From NCBI GenBank assembly GCA_034406715.1, contig CP137865.1:868001-932000 (forward strand): 64,000 bases of DNA. Reading direction: 5' to 3'. Positions 20,675 through 33,042 of the stretch are shown here, piece after piece; within the stretch, counting starts at the first letter, position 1, and each line of letters begins with the position of its first letter. Under the pieces are notes generated by a model. The model did not search any database, was not told the origin of the DNA, and was given only the letters and a program-made list of their open reading frames with translations. Both the position numbers and the translations under genes were made by a program. This DNA is from Rhodotorula mucilaginosa (lineage: Eukaryota; Basidiomycota; Microbotryomycetes; Sporidiobolales; Sporidiobolaceae).

Positions 20675-23600
20675 ATGTTCGGCGTTGAGGGGACGCCGAC
20701 TCGCTTCTGCACAGCGTCAAGGCCAACGATGGCTGCGAGGCACACGCGAACACGATCAGTACAGCAATCAGCCCTCGACCAAGCCGCGCTCGCAGAGTGG
20801 AACGCTCGCAAATGGTCAGTTCCCACTCGTCGACGCGTTCCTCCCGAGTGCACGCGCCTCGACTCGCCGCCCCTCTCGACTCCCAAGGCGCTCCTTTCCG
20901 CGCTGGAGTGCAGATCACCGACTCGAAGACGCGTCGCTGCTCTCGCCTGGAGTGCAAGGGGATGGCCACGGGCCGAGGTCGGCCTTTGTTGAATGAACGT
21001 CGGAGATTGACAGCGAGGGACGCCACAGCGGAGGGACCGTGTGTACAGACCGCAGAGGTGGACTGGAGCAGATACAGCGTACGCTTTAACCGAGCAATGG
21101 AACGCTGACCCTGGACTATGCCCTCTCCCGCTCGCCCTACCGTCCGCCCCACCTCGATGCCGTCCGTCTCGAATGCGGTACCTGCGCCCAACAATCCAAA
21201 CTCGAACCCGCGCGACTGCGCCACAACAGGGTCTGGGTTCCGGACCAGGATAGAGGCTATATCGCAGGATGGGTCGTCAAGGAGGAAGGCGGTCAGAGTA
21301 CCGTCGCCCTCCAAACCGGAGACGAGGTGCGCTTCCCCTTGCCATCGTCGACTTGCGCCATCTCGGCAGACAATGTGGACAAGGCGCATAAGTTGAAGTG
21401 AAGCCACGGGGAAACTGAGGAACTGACTGGCCGAGGAGACCGCGTCTTCTTCTCTTGTTTTGCAGATGCGGATAGTCGACTCGGACCTTCTCACGCGCGT
21501 CAACCCACCCAACTTTGACGGAGCGGCCGACATTGCCGATTTGACCTACCTGAACGAAGCCTCGGTTGTACACAACCTCCGTGTCCGGTACCAGAAGGGA
21601 GAGATCTACGTGAGTCGCGGTCGCCGCGTTAAACATCGCTTGTTCCCGCTGCCGCGCGCTCGACAGCAGAACTGACGATCCACACCGACGGGCCGGATCT
21701 CACAGACATACTCGGGGTTGTTCCTAGTCGCTGTCAACCCGTACCGCAGCCTGCCAATCTACACGCCGCAAGTCGTCGAGGGTTCGTCCAGTTTCCCCTT
21801 ATCCCGAACAGCAACGGAGGCGCTGATGCCGGAGCACATTCCACAGCGTACAAGGGAACACGAAAGGATCAGAACGCACCTCACGTCTACGCCGTGGCCG
21901 AAAAGGCCTGGCAGAACATGCTTCATCAGCGCGACCAAAGCCAAAGCGTTCTCGTTACGTGAGCAAAGCCCATCTCACTCTCGCTCGCACACACGCCGGG
22001 ACTGACGCGGAATTACCCTCTACCCCCCACTTTCAGTGGCGAGTCGGGCGCGGGCAAGACGGAGAACACGAAAAAGGTGATCCAGTACCTCGCCGCGATC
22101 GCGGCCGATCCCCTCCCTTCGTCTTCCTCCTTCGACCTCCTCGCGCGGCAAGCCCACGCCGACTCGACCCTGTCCCCTTCCTTGTCGTCGTCTTCGTCCT
22201 TTTCTCGAGCGGGGAAAAAGAAACTCGGGCAGCTCGAGCGGCAGATCCTCGAAGCGAACCCGATCCTCGAAGCGTTCGGGAATGCGCAGACCGTCAAGAA
22301 CAACAACTCGTCTCGCTTCGTGAGTCATCTCTCGTTCATTCTGTCGTCTCGCGATCCTGACTTTGACAAACCCCTCCCACAAAACAGGGCAAATTTGTCC
22401 GCATCTTTTTCAACGGCGCAGGTGCGATCGCCGGCGCCAACATCGACTGGTACCTGCTCGAAAAGTCGCGCGTCACGAGCCGATCCGTCGACGAGCGGAG
22501 CTTCCATGTCTTTTTCCAGCTGCTTCGCGGCGCGGACCCCGACTTGCTCGGTGAGTGGGTTGGCTGGTGGAGTAGAGGAGACCGCAATCTGTAAAGGCTG
22601 GAGGCTGACGCAAACGACCGCACGCAGACCGATTGTTGCTGACGGACGATGTGCAAACTGGGATCAAAGCGTTTGAATACCTTGCGCATTCGCGGCTCGA
22701 TGTGGATGGCATGGACGATCGGCAAGAGTGGAAGACCTTGACCGTGAGCCGACTCTCCATATATCCGTTCGACACAGAAGACGAGCTCGCTGACGAATGG
22801 TCTGGCTATACAGCGCGCACTCGACACGGTCGGCTTCGACGACATGGAACAATTCGCCCTGTTCCGAGTCATTGCCGCGATCCTGCACCTCGGCCAAGTC
22901 TCGACCGCTGTCGCCGGCTCCTCGTCGTCCTCCTCCGCCCACCTGACTTCGCACGCCGCGCTTGAGAAGGCCGCGTTCCTCCTCGGGGTGACGCCCGACT
23001 CGCTCCAGAACGCGTTGCTCCGACCGAAAGTCAAGGCCGGTCGCGAGTGGGTCACGCAGGCGCGCTCGCGCGAGCAAGTCGTCGACGAACTCGCGGCGTT
23101 GAGCAAGACGCTGTACGAGAAGAACTTTGGCCAACTCGTCGAGCGGATCAATCGCAGTCTCGGGGAAGGGACGCTCGCGAACCCGGCGGGGAAAAAGACG
23201 TTTATCGGCGTGCTCGATATTGCCGGGTTCGAGATCTTCGACACCAACGGCTTTGAGCAGCTCTGCATCAACTTGACGAACGAGGTCCGTCGCGACGCTC
23301 CGTCCTCCGTTGGCCCGGTCTCGCCTCCCATGCTGACGATTTCCTCACATTTTCCCTCGAGCAGAAGCTGCAACAGTTCTTCAACCACCACATGTTCGTC
23401 CTCGAGCAAGAAGAGTATGCCCGCGAGGACATCAAGTGGGATTATGTCAATTTCGGCCACGAGCTGCAGCCGACGATCGACCTGATCGAGGGGACGAACC
23501 CGATGGGCGTCCTTGCTTGCCTCGACGACGCGAGCATCATGCCCAAGGCGACAGACAAGAGCGTACGTTGTTGAGACTACCCTCGTACTAGTACGAGCTC

Positions 23601-26600
23601 GTACCGATCGCTTACACTCTCGCTGCAGGTCACTGAGAAACTCGATCAACTTGCGGGTGTCAAGCCGCCCGCGCCACAATTTAGCAAGTACTTCTCGTCT
23701 CGTCTCGAACAAGGTTTCACCGTCCAGCACTACGCCGGCAAGGTCGAGTACAGGACCGAAGGGTGGCTCGAGAAGAACCGCGACCCGCTCAACGACAACA
23801 TCACTTCGCTGCTCGCCCAGTCTGCCGACTCGCACATCGCATCGCTCTTCTCCGACTATGCAGACGCCGGCCCGATGGTGGCCGTAACCGAGACCTCGGG
23901 CCCCCGCACGCGGGTGCGCAAGGGCGCGTTCCGGACCGTCGGCCAGCGCCACAAGGATCAGCTCGCCGTCTTGATGTCGCAGTTGAACGAAACCCAGCCG
24001 CACTTCGTCCGCTGCATCGTGCCCAACTTGCGCAAGTCCCCCGCCGAGATCGACGTCCCGCTCGTGCTCGACCAGCTTCGGTGCAACGGCGTGCTCGAAG
24101 GGATCCGCATCGCCCGACTCGGCTACCCGAACCGACTCGCCTTTTCCGAGTTCCGGCGCCGATTCGAACTCCTCGCGCCCGCCGGGGCTATTCCGAAGGG
24201 TTTTGTCGACGGCGCGCAAGCCTGCTCGACCATCCTCTCGCACTTGCAACTCGACGCGCACACGTACCGCCTCGGCCTGACCAAGGTCTTTTTCAAGGCG
24301 GGCATGCTCGCCGAACTCGAGGAACGCCGCGACGACTGCCTCACTGGCATCATCACGAACCTGCAGGCCTCGGCTCGCCGTTTCATTGTCCGTCGCCAAG
24401 CTGTCAAGATCCTGCATCGGGAGCAGGCGATCCGGACCTTGCAGCGCAACGCGCGGATCTACGCCAAATTGCGCGCCTGGCCATGGTGGCCGCTCTTCCA
24501 GCGCATTCGGCCGCTCCTCGCAGCCGCTCGCACCGACGACGATCTTCGGCGCAAGGAGGCCGAGCTCGTCGAAGCCAAGAAGCGCGCCGAAGCTGAAGAG
24601 AAGGAGCGAGAGCGCCTCCTCGCTCTCCAGAGCGAATACGAGCAGGCCCAGCTGGAGCTGACGCAAGCTCTCCACGCCGAACGTGCACTCGCGGCTGAGC
24701 GGGAGGCTCTCCTCAAGCAGTCGAAGGAGCGCGAGGTCACTCTGCAAGACTCGGTCTCTGCGGCAGAGCAAGAGTACGAGACCGTCAGCGGGCAGCTCGA
24801 ACGCGCTCTCGAGGCGAAGCGCTCTGCCGAAGAACGCCTTGCAACCCTGAACGACGCCTACGCCAACCAGACCAAGCTCGTCGATACACTCCAAGCTGCA
24901 CAAGCTGCCTGGAAGGCCAAGGAGGCCGACATGGCGAGCCAGACGAGTGTCCGAACCGAGGAATGGGAACGCCTCAACGCAGACAGGGCTCAGAGCGCCT
25001 CGCTGGTCCTCGACCTGAAGCGCGAACTCTCGGAGCTTCGGCAAGATCGACGCCGCGAGCAAGAGCGGTCGAAGGCCGCCTTGGCTGCGCTCGAACAGCA
25101 ATGCGCCCAAAGCGCTGAGTCGGCGGCAGGCTCGCGTCAAAAACTCGCCGCATCCGAATTCGAGCTCCGTACGGCGTCGGCAGAGCTCTCGTCTCTCCAA
25201 CGCACCCACCGCGAGGCACAGCAATCCATCGATGCGAAGCAGGGCGAGCTGACCCGACTACAGCAAGGTTAGTCCCCCATTCGGCATTCAGTTTTCTGCG
25301 GGCAGGAAACAAAGACCGACTGACCTTGGATCACCGATAGAGCACCAAGAGACCTACAAGACATTGGAACTTGAGTCGCAGCGCGCTCGTCGTGCCGAGG
25401 AGCAGGTCATCGCTTTGAAGCAGAAGCTCGATTCGACCAACGACCTCATGCAAAAGAGTCGCGACGATGCAGCGCGGGCGAACACCGATCTGCTCGCCCT
25501 GAAGAAGCTCGTCGACGAGCACACGACTGGTCAGCAACGCGCGGACGAGCTCGCCAAGATCCGCGAAGCGGAGATCCAGGATCTGAAATTCCAGCTCTCG
25601 AAGACGACCTCCGAGCTCACTATCGCGCAGCGCGACCACTCGAAAACGACGTCGCGTCTACAAGCCGACATGGAAGCAGCCAGGACCGAGGCCGTCGCAG
25701 CGCAGAAGCTCAACCGGGAACTCGAGGCGCAGGTTCACAAGCAGAACGGCAGGATCACCCACCTCGAGGCGCAACGGGAGGAGCTGGAACAAGCCGAGCA
25801 AAGGCACGGACTAGCAATCGAGCTCGTCCGGACGGAGGCAGCCGAAGTCGCCCTGCGCGAACGAGAAAAGTTCGACCAGCAGCTTGCTCAGCTTCGTGTG
25901 GACGGTCAAGCCCTCGAAGACCGTTCAGTCGCCGATCGACGAGACCGCGAAGCAGCACTGCGCGAGGTCGAATCGTACCGAACGCTCCTCGAGCAGGAGA
26001 AGGCGACGGTCGCGGCACAAGCGGCCGAAAAGGCCAAACTCGAAGCGCAGGTAGTGCAACAGCATCTCGTCTTGGCCGACCTCGACAAGATCAACGGCGA
26101 TCTGCGCGCAGAGCTGGCTTCTGTCAAAGCTCGCCTGGTCGTCGCGGAAGAACGAGCAGGTCGGACGGTGGTGAGTGGTCTGCCACGAGCTCCATTTCCT
26201 TAAGCTGATGGATTGAAGTTCTGCTCATGGATTGACCTTCTGCTCTCACCCTACAGGTGGAGCACATCCGGGTTCTCGAGGAAGCACAGAGGTACGACAG
26301 CTGCAGGTTAGCGCTTCTCCCCGCTGTCACTGACATTGTCTACGAGTGCAGATTACAAAACGCCGAGATGGACCGCATGCGAGCCGATCGCGACAAACGC
26401 GACGCATACGTCCGGACTCTCGAGCGAGCCCGCGCCACTCTGACGCAGTCGCTCGAAGATGTGCGTTGATCTGATCACTCGCGCCAGCTCCCGCTGTACC
26501 GTCACTGACATCGCGACTTTCGCAGCTGCAACACGAGCGGGAAGCGGAACGGGTTGCAGCCTTTGCGAAGCGACCGCCGAAGGATTCCAGTGCCGACCAA

Positions 26601-27180
26601 CTCCTCAACGCGCTCAACGGCGAGAAGAAGGTCCGCGAGCTCGCAGAGCTGAATGTGGTACGTGCGGAAGGAAGTCTCGAGTTCTGCAGCACCTCGTCTC
26701 ATCGCGTCTCTTGCGCACAGACACGTTTGCAGGCTGAAGTTCGGCATCTTGAGACGGCGCTGGACGCTGCAAAAGCCGAAGCGCTCGATCTCAAGCGTCA
26801 AAGGGATCGCTCTGAACGGGAACTGCAGCGTATCGCAGCATCCGATATCGCGCCGCCCTCCCCGACGAAGACCTCGACGCTGCAGGGACTTCCTGCCCGG
26901 GAGCTGCCGCTGCGGCCGATGCAGGAGAACCGGCCAGTTCACTCGACTTCTGCCTCGCCAGCGGCTCAGAACATCGGTGTCAAGACCGAAACGCCTTACG
27001 GAACGGGCTACGGAGGGGTCCATGCGTCGCGAAGTACGTATCCCGCTCTGCCCTGCATCTCACATCTTCCACGGCTGACTTGCTCCCTCGACAGCTTCTG
27101 TTGATCTCAAGCGCTCCTCTGTGCAACTTCCCCCGCCTCCAGCCGGATATGGTTCACCTCGGCGTCGCAACTATGAGTGA
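20675..27180 (+). CDS. MYO1: Myosin II heavy chain (conventional, cytokinetic)
   Basis: Actin-based motor for the contractile ring, about 1,640 residues from roughly 17 exons. Exon 1 (20675-20814) ends LAEWNARK; a 415-nt intron then joins to [14 protein letters not shown] at 21230. Motor motifs in order: [34 protein letters not shown]-loop GESGAGKT near 22040, switch [18 protein letters not shown], switch [30 protein letters not shown], the SH region [18 protein letters not shown] and [16 protein letters not shown]. Loop 1 carries a Ser-rich insert of about 40 residues (22100-22220). One or two IQ-like segments ([14 protein letters not shown]) precede [14 protein letters not shown] and a heptad tail from about 24540 to 26870. 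The tail ends in a short Pro/Arg-rich non-helical piece. An alternative ATG lies at 20651. Confidence 0.93.
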
Positions 27181-27420
27181 ATGCACGCCACCCCTTGTTC
27201 TATACTTCTTCTTGCCTGTCCTCTTTTGTTTCACTCTTGATCTGTTGTCGATACCCTTTTGATTCACACGCAACGCACAGACAATTGTACCGTTCTTGGG
27301 AGCTTTGGTGCGCTTCCGATCCAATGCTACCTTCCGCTTTCTCGAATGGCGAGATACCTACTGTGGGTGTGTCGCACCATATCAGACTGGCGCCAAATAG
27401 AAGTCGCACCTTCGAAGTAC

Positions 27421-29876
27421 TCACGCGAGTAAGCGATCCTTCGCCGCCTCCAGGGTCTCCTGGACAAGGTTCTCCGCTGAGCAGTGAAATGCGACGTGCG
27501 GGAGCTGTCGTAACTAGACATCAGTCGCGTGTTCCTCTGTAGCGGACGGGAAGACTCACAACCTCCCTCCAGGTACTTGCAATGAGCGCTCCGGGGTGAT
27601 CAAGGCATGTCCACGTATGATCCAGCTCGTCCAATTCGGCAGCCGTCGCATCGCAAGGCATGGAGTTGACCTTGAGCAGCTTCAGGACGATTAGTACCGC
27701 CTTCTCCGAAGGTACATAGGCGTCCTCTAAGGGGATATTGTGCCCCGGGAAGCACACGTGGGACAAGATGCGCGGGAATGTATCGACACGAGCGCAGTAT
27801 GGGCTTCTGCATTCGAAAACGCCGACCGCGAGATTGAGCACCCTGTCGATGCTTGCGTCTGGCGAAAGTTGCTGCGCGGAGTCGTTGACATCGAACCTGA
27901 AGAGGGAACCGAGGGCGGAGTCGGGTTGTTGCAATACTCGAATCACCTCGAGCAAGCGGTCCCGCAGCAGTGTTCTGAGTTCTCCGACGCTAGCGCGCCA
28001 GCCCTCGACTATGTCGTTGATTTTATCTCGAATCGTCGGGTCGGGCTCGTTGTACGCTTGCTGGACGTCAGAGGGTTCCAAGATCGCTCGGATGGTCGGA
28101 AAACGCTCGAAGTCGACCCAGCGAGGTTTCGGCGCGAGACCAAGCTGACACGCTTCGTCGGACGACAGCGCATCGAACTCTTTTTGAATGCTGACGCGGC
28201 GGTTGAAATAAACGCTTGCGAGGAACCAAGCGTCCGCAGCTTCCCGATGGAGCTCGAGCTCCGCCATCAGCGGCGCCTTGACTGACCGCCAGACTGTGTG
28301 GCGCCACCACTATCAGCTTTTGAGCAGAAGTTTGAAAGGACGCGGACGGCCGGCGGTGCGCACCATTCTCGGTAAGCTCCCTCGCGACCGTCACCAGCGA
28401 ATGCTCGACCCACCAGTCGGCCTCGAAACTGGTGCGTCGGTGTCAGCCAGTTTTCGGAGACCCATAAATGTTGCGGGTGGCTCACTGATGAGGGTGCCAG
28501 CCGAGTTCCACGAATTTGGCTTCGATGCTGCGCGGAGGAAATGGTCAGGCAAGTTCAGGCGGAAAAATGGGGGAAGGTGAGCGTACGCTTCCCGACGTCG
28601 TTGTCGTAGCTGCTCAAGCTTCTCTTCGCGCTCTTCGCGACGTGCGATTTGCCATTTGATCAATCCGATACCATCCTGTGCCAGGATCGATTAGCAGATG
28701 TTGCTCGCGGCCCGGATCAACGCAGCGCTCACCCCAGTGCGTTGCACACGGTGCAGCGCCCACGCATCGCGAAACTCCGAGCTTGTGTATTCATCGCCGA
28801 GCGAGGCGCATACGACGTGTTGACAATGGTTCTTGTGCCGTTCCGTTGTGCTGAATTGTGTTTGTCCGAACAGGTCTATGGCCATGCCTCGGACGTGACT
28901 GCGGATGTGCTCAATATCCGAGATGAGGTACTTGTATTGGGCGGCCTCCTGGCCGTTTGCGTTCACTGCGCACGTCTCGGGGTCATCACACTGCGACGGT
29001 ACTCGGCAGAGAGCAGGTACGCACGGTCGGAAGCAGGCATAATCATGCTCACACAAAAACTGACTTGGTAGAATCTGTCTTTTGCGTTACAGATTCTGCA
29101 GGATGCGGTCAGCCTGGGCTGTCGTTGTCGAATCAAGCGAAACGACAACTCACGCAGTCTTGGCGCAAGGAGAGCAATAGCGCACGCGCAGGAGGTAATC
29201 AACCTTGGCCGTCGAGACACCGCAGCCCTGCACGAAGTCATCAAGTCAGCTACTGAGACAGCACAGCATAGTGATCGACAAACGAGACGTACTTGGCAGC
29301 ACCCAAAGACGAGGTTCGCGTATTCGAAGACGTTCATCCCGGCGGCAGTCAACTCGGGCAGACCGCTCTCGATCCGCGCGCGCTCCCAGAGGTACTCGAG
29401 CGAGGTCGTCTGGCGCAGCAGTCGCCAGAGGTATTTGTTGAGCCGCGAGACATGGAAGAGGGTTTCGAGGTCGAGATGTTGGCAGATTGTCGTGATCAGC
29501 TCGGCGGGAAGGCGGAGCAAGCCGGACAGCTTTCCCTGCAAAGATGGCCCTCTCCTGGTCAGTTCTGTGCCCTTCCGCGGTCGCTCGAGTCGCTCATAGA
29601 CGCTTTCACGAACACTCACTTTGCGAGTCGTTCGAACTGATGAGCGACGCGACTGCTTCTTCACGACGGGACGAGCCGCTGCGAAGGGTAGCAAGTGCTC
29701 AGTAGGAAAGTCAGATGTCTGTGAGCCGTAATTTGGATGCACCTTGCTCCTCCGAGTCCGACGCGGCAAAGCCTTGCTCATGTTCGAGGCTCTCGCCGGA
29801 TCCGTCCGACGCGTTCGCGCCTGCAGCCAGCCGACTCCGAGCCTGCGCATCCGCTTTGCGAGGCATGTCTTGCAGC
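27421..29876 (-). CDS. F-box protein with Cys-rich motif, tandem copy A
   Basis: Likely substrate receptor of an SCF ubiquitin ligase. Starts MPRKADAQARSRLAAG; small exons then join to RPVVKKQ, RSSVRTTRK and the F-box GLLRLPAELITTICQHLDLE with LFHVSRLNKYLWRLL and YLWERARIESGLPE. Next comes a probable zinc-binding segment, FGCCQGCGVSTAKVDYLLRV with YCSPC. Later exons give IEHIRSHVRGM, CQHVVCASLGDEYT, a basic helix (RREEREEKLEQLRQRRREAY), ADWWVEHSLVTVARELTEN and the long exon beginning MAELELHREAADAWF. The last exon ends LEAAKDRLLA. About ten introns, at positions shared with copy B. Target unknown. The final acceptor (GCGGAG) and one middle join (QVSFCVSMIM) are tentative. Confidence 0.78.
29091..29169. 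repeat. 79-bp perfect repeat, copy in F-box gene A
   Basis: Identical base for base to 32032-32110 in copy B. It includes a complete 58-nt intron (29096-29153) and short flanking exon parts. Confidence 0.9.
29281..29404. repeat. 124-bp near-identical repeat, copy in F-box gene A
   Basis: Differs from 32222-32345 at a single base by eye (near 29325). It spans an intron end and the segment coding for YLWERARIESGLPELTAAG. Confidence 0.85.
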
Positions 29877-30371
29877 ACTATGCGCAACAGGCAACGCAGT
29901 CCTCGAGAGTAGGCGTAGGGACGGGAGAGAAGCACCACATTCACCACTCTCGAAGAGCACGACCGGAAATTCAGCCCAGTAACGGCCATAGTCCATCGGA
30001 ATTGGTAGGCTTTACTGGGAGGGTATGCTTGAAAAAGTCTACGGGAGCTGCGTCTTAATGGCTTCTTGTCGAGGGAGCTCCGGGCCGGGCTCGAGCCGAC
30101 TTGTACATTTCCTTCTTGGCTCTCCTGCCCTCGCTCTTGTTCCGCTCTTGCTCTGTCATTGGTATCATGTAAAATTCACAAGCAAAATGCACAGACCATT
30201 CGTACCGTCCCCGCGAGCACTGCTACATCTCCTCTCCCCGCCACTTCTCCCGTAGTCGATCAAGCTCGCCGCATTCCTTCAGTGATTGGAGTTGGCGAGA
30301 TGCACACTGTCGAGAGACGTGCGTCGTCAGAATGGCATCAGGATCCCGCACTACGAGGTGAGAAGCAAAAC
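29877..30371. other. Intergenic between tandem F-box genes
   Basis: 495 bp holding the promoter of copy A and the 3' end of copy B. T-rich around 30110-30180. The tract is not recognisably shared with the 32.8-33.0 kb region upstream of copy B. No gene seen. Confidence 0.45.
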
Positions 30372-32800
30372 TCACGCAAAGACGCGGTCCTTCGCCGCCT
30401 CGAGACTTTCCTGAACAACATTCTGCGCCGAGCAGTGCGGAGCCATGTGCTGGAGCTGTCGGCAATGGTCGTCAGTCCTGCAAACCCCGCGAGCGGACAG
30501 CACACCTTACCAACTCCGTCCAGGTGCACGCGACACGTGCTAGCGGATGGTCAAGGCATGTCCAGGTAGGACCAAGCTTGTCGAGTTCCGCCGATTTCGT
30601 ATCGCAAGGCATGGATTTGACCTTGAGCAGCGTCAGAAGGTTGAGAATCGCCTTCTCTGACGGTACATATGCGTACTGCGAGGGAAGATGCTCCCCCACG
30701 GAGCACGCGTGCGAAAGGATGCGCGGGAACGTGTCGACATATCCACAGTATGTGAACTTGCATTCGAAAAGAGCGATCGCGAGGTCGAGCAGCCCGTCTG
30801 TGCTAGTGTCTGGGGACGTTTGCTGCGTGGTGGTGTCGGTGTCCGATCCGAGGATGCCTCTGAGAGCGGGAGCGCGTGGCTGCAATCCTTGGATCACCTT
30901 GCGCAAGAGGTCTCGAAGCTCTGCGCCGAGTTTGTCGACGGCGAGGGGCAAGTCCTTGACAATGCCGTCGATGTGGTCTCGGATCGTGGGGTTTGGCTCG
31001 TCGTATACATTCTGGACGTCGGTCACGCCGATAATCGCTTGAATCGTCGGAAGCTTCTGAAAGTCGACCCAACGAGGCTTCGGCGTGATGCCGAGCTGAC
31101 GCGCTTCGTCGCGGGAGAGTCTGACATACTCGCATTTGATGTCAAAGCGCCTGCGAGTACGCGCGACGTCGAGGAAGCGAGCATCCGATGCTTGGCGATG
31201 AAGCTCGAGCTGCGTCGTTAACGGGACTTCGACAGAACACCAAACTATGCGACACACGACTGATCATCAGCTCAGATGAAAGTCAATGTCAAGGTTCGCC
31301 AGCACGTACCGTTCTCGGAAAACTCCCTCGCAACCTTCACAAGCGAATGCTCAGACCACCAGTGGGCCTCGAAACTGGTGTGCACTTGTCAGCCGATTCA
31401 TGCCTATCGGACACTGACAAATGGTGCGAGTGGCTCACTGATGAGGGTGCCATCCGAGTTCCCCGAATTTGGCTTCGATCCTGCGCGGACGAAATGGTCA
31501 GGTAAATCGACAAGGACATATAAGGAACAGGACGAGCATACGCTTCTCGACGACGTTGCCGTATCTTCTCGAGCTCCTTTTTGTGCTCTTCGCCACGAGC
31601 GAGTTGCCACTTCATCAACTTGCCGCCGTCCTGTGGTACGCATCGATCAGCGGATGTTGCCCGTCGCGCAACGCTTAATCGCAGTCTTTACCTGAGTGCG
31701 TTGCTCAGCATGCAAGCTCCAAGCTTCACGAAGCTCGTGCTTGGTGTACCTCTCGCCGAGCGTGGCGCACACGACGTGTTGGCAATCGTTCTCATGCTTG
31801 TTCGTCACAGGGCCGCCGTCATCCATATCCTGGAGGTGACGGCGCGTGTGCTCGACCTCCGAGACGAGAAACTTGAAGCTCGTTGCGATTCGACCATTCG
31901 AGGTCACTTTGCATGGTGTCGGGTCAACAAACAGAGACGGTTCCTCGGAAGCGAGAAATACGTACTGTCGGAAACCGGAGCCAACAGATTGTACCAGGCG
32001 AGCCCTTCGTAGGGGCCATCTTTGTCGTTCCAGATTCTGCAGGATGCGGTCAGCCTGGGCTGTCGTTGTCGAATCAAGCGAAACGACAACTCACGCAGTC
32101 TTGGCGCAAGCAGAGCAATAGCGGGCGCGCAGAATATACTCAACCTTGGATGACGAAGCACCGCAGCCCTGTACGAGTTTAGCACGTCAGCTACTGAGAT
32201 AGCACAGCATGGTGGTCGATGAACGAGACGTACTTGGCAGCACCCAAAGACGAGGTTCGCGTATTGGAAGACGTTCATCCCGGCGGCAGTCAACTCGGGC
32301 AGACCGCTCTCGATCCGCGCGCGCTCCCAGAGGTACTCGAGCGAGCTAGTCTGTCGCAGCAAGCGCCAGAGGTACTTGTTGAGCCGCGAGACATGAAAGA
32401 GGGTTCCGAGGTCGAGATGTTCGCAGATCCCAGTAATCAGCTCGGCGGGGAGGCGGAGCAAGCCGGACAGCGTTCCCTGCGGACAAAAACTCTCCCCTAA
32501 TCAGTGCCTGTGCCCTTCTCTGGCAGATTATGGCTGCTTTCGCGAGGGCCCACTTTGCGAGTCGTCCGGACTGATGAGCGACGAGTCTTCTTCTTCTTCA
32601 CGACGGGCCGAGCTGCGAGCGGTAGCCGGTCGTCAGTAGGAAGGTGGCATCTCTGAAAGCTGCACCTCGTGCGCACCGTGTTCCTCCGTCTCCGACTCGG
32701 ACGCATCGAAGCCTTGCTCATCCTCGCTGTCCACTCCGTAAGACGCGTCGGCGCCCGCTGCAAGCCGAGTGCGAGCTTGCGTGGCCGCTTTGCGAGGCAT
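30372..32800 (-). CDS. F-box protein with Cys-rich motif, tandem copy B
   Basis: Paralogue of the downstream gene at 27421-29876 with the same exon plan. Starts MPRKAATQARTRLAAGADAS; the F-box block is GLLRLPAELITGICEHLDLG plus LFHVSRLNKYLWRLL, followed by the same FGCCQ Cys segment. Later exons read FKFLVSEVEHTRRHLQDM, DCQHVVCATLGERYTKHELR, then FGELGWHPHHFEAHWWSEHS and LVKVAREFSEN. The long exon resembles copy A in KPRWVDFQKLPTIQAI, DTFPRILSHACSVGEHLP and YVPSEKAILNLL. The last exon reads NVVQESLEAAKDRVFA. The C-terminal half has diverged from copy A far more than the F-box region. Function inferred only from the F-box. Confidence 0.8.
32032..32110. repeat. 79-bp perfect repeat, copy in F-box gene B
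   Basis: Identical to 29091-29169, including a whole intron. Confidence 0.9.
32222..32345. repeat. 124-bp near-identical repeat, copy in F-box gene B
   Basis: Partner of 29281-29404 with one visible difference. Confidence 0.85.
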
Positions 32801-33042
32801 TCCGATGCAGCACTGAGCTCGCTGACCGCTGGTGACCCGCTGGGAGGCGTAGAGACAAAGAAAGGCCTGAGCGCTTGAGCCCCACATTGGCCTCGAGACC
32901 ATTCGATCCGAAATTGCAGTCAAGTCCACAGCGAACATGGACACAGACCCTGAGATGTTCTATGAGAACGTGTTTACTCGAGAGAGAGGCTACAGGAACG
33001 GGAGGCGAGTCTGCGATGTCTAACGTTTGTCTGTAAGGGTAT

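Noticed and set aside
20797-21108. Separate small plus-strand gene between VID27 and the myosin motor
   Set aside because: Lies inside the first myosin intron; the exon ending at 20814 joins perfectly to the motor frame at 21230.
21329-21390. Extension of myosin exon 2 through [18 protein letters not shown]
   Set aside because: It ends in TGA and no donor there keeps the next exon in frame, whereas GTGCGC after GDE joins cleanly to MRIVDSDLL.
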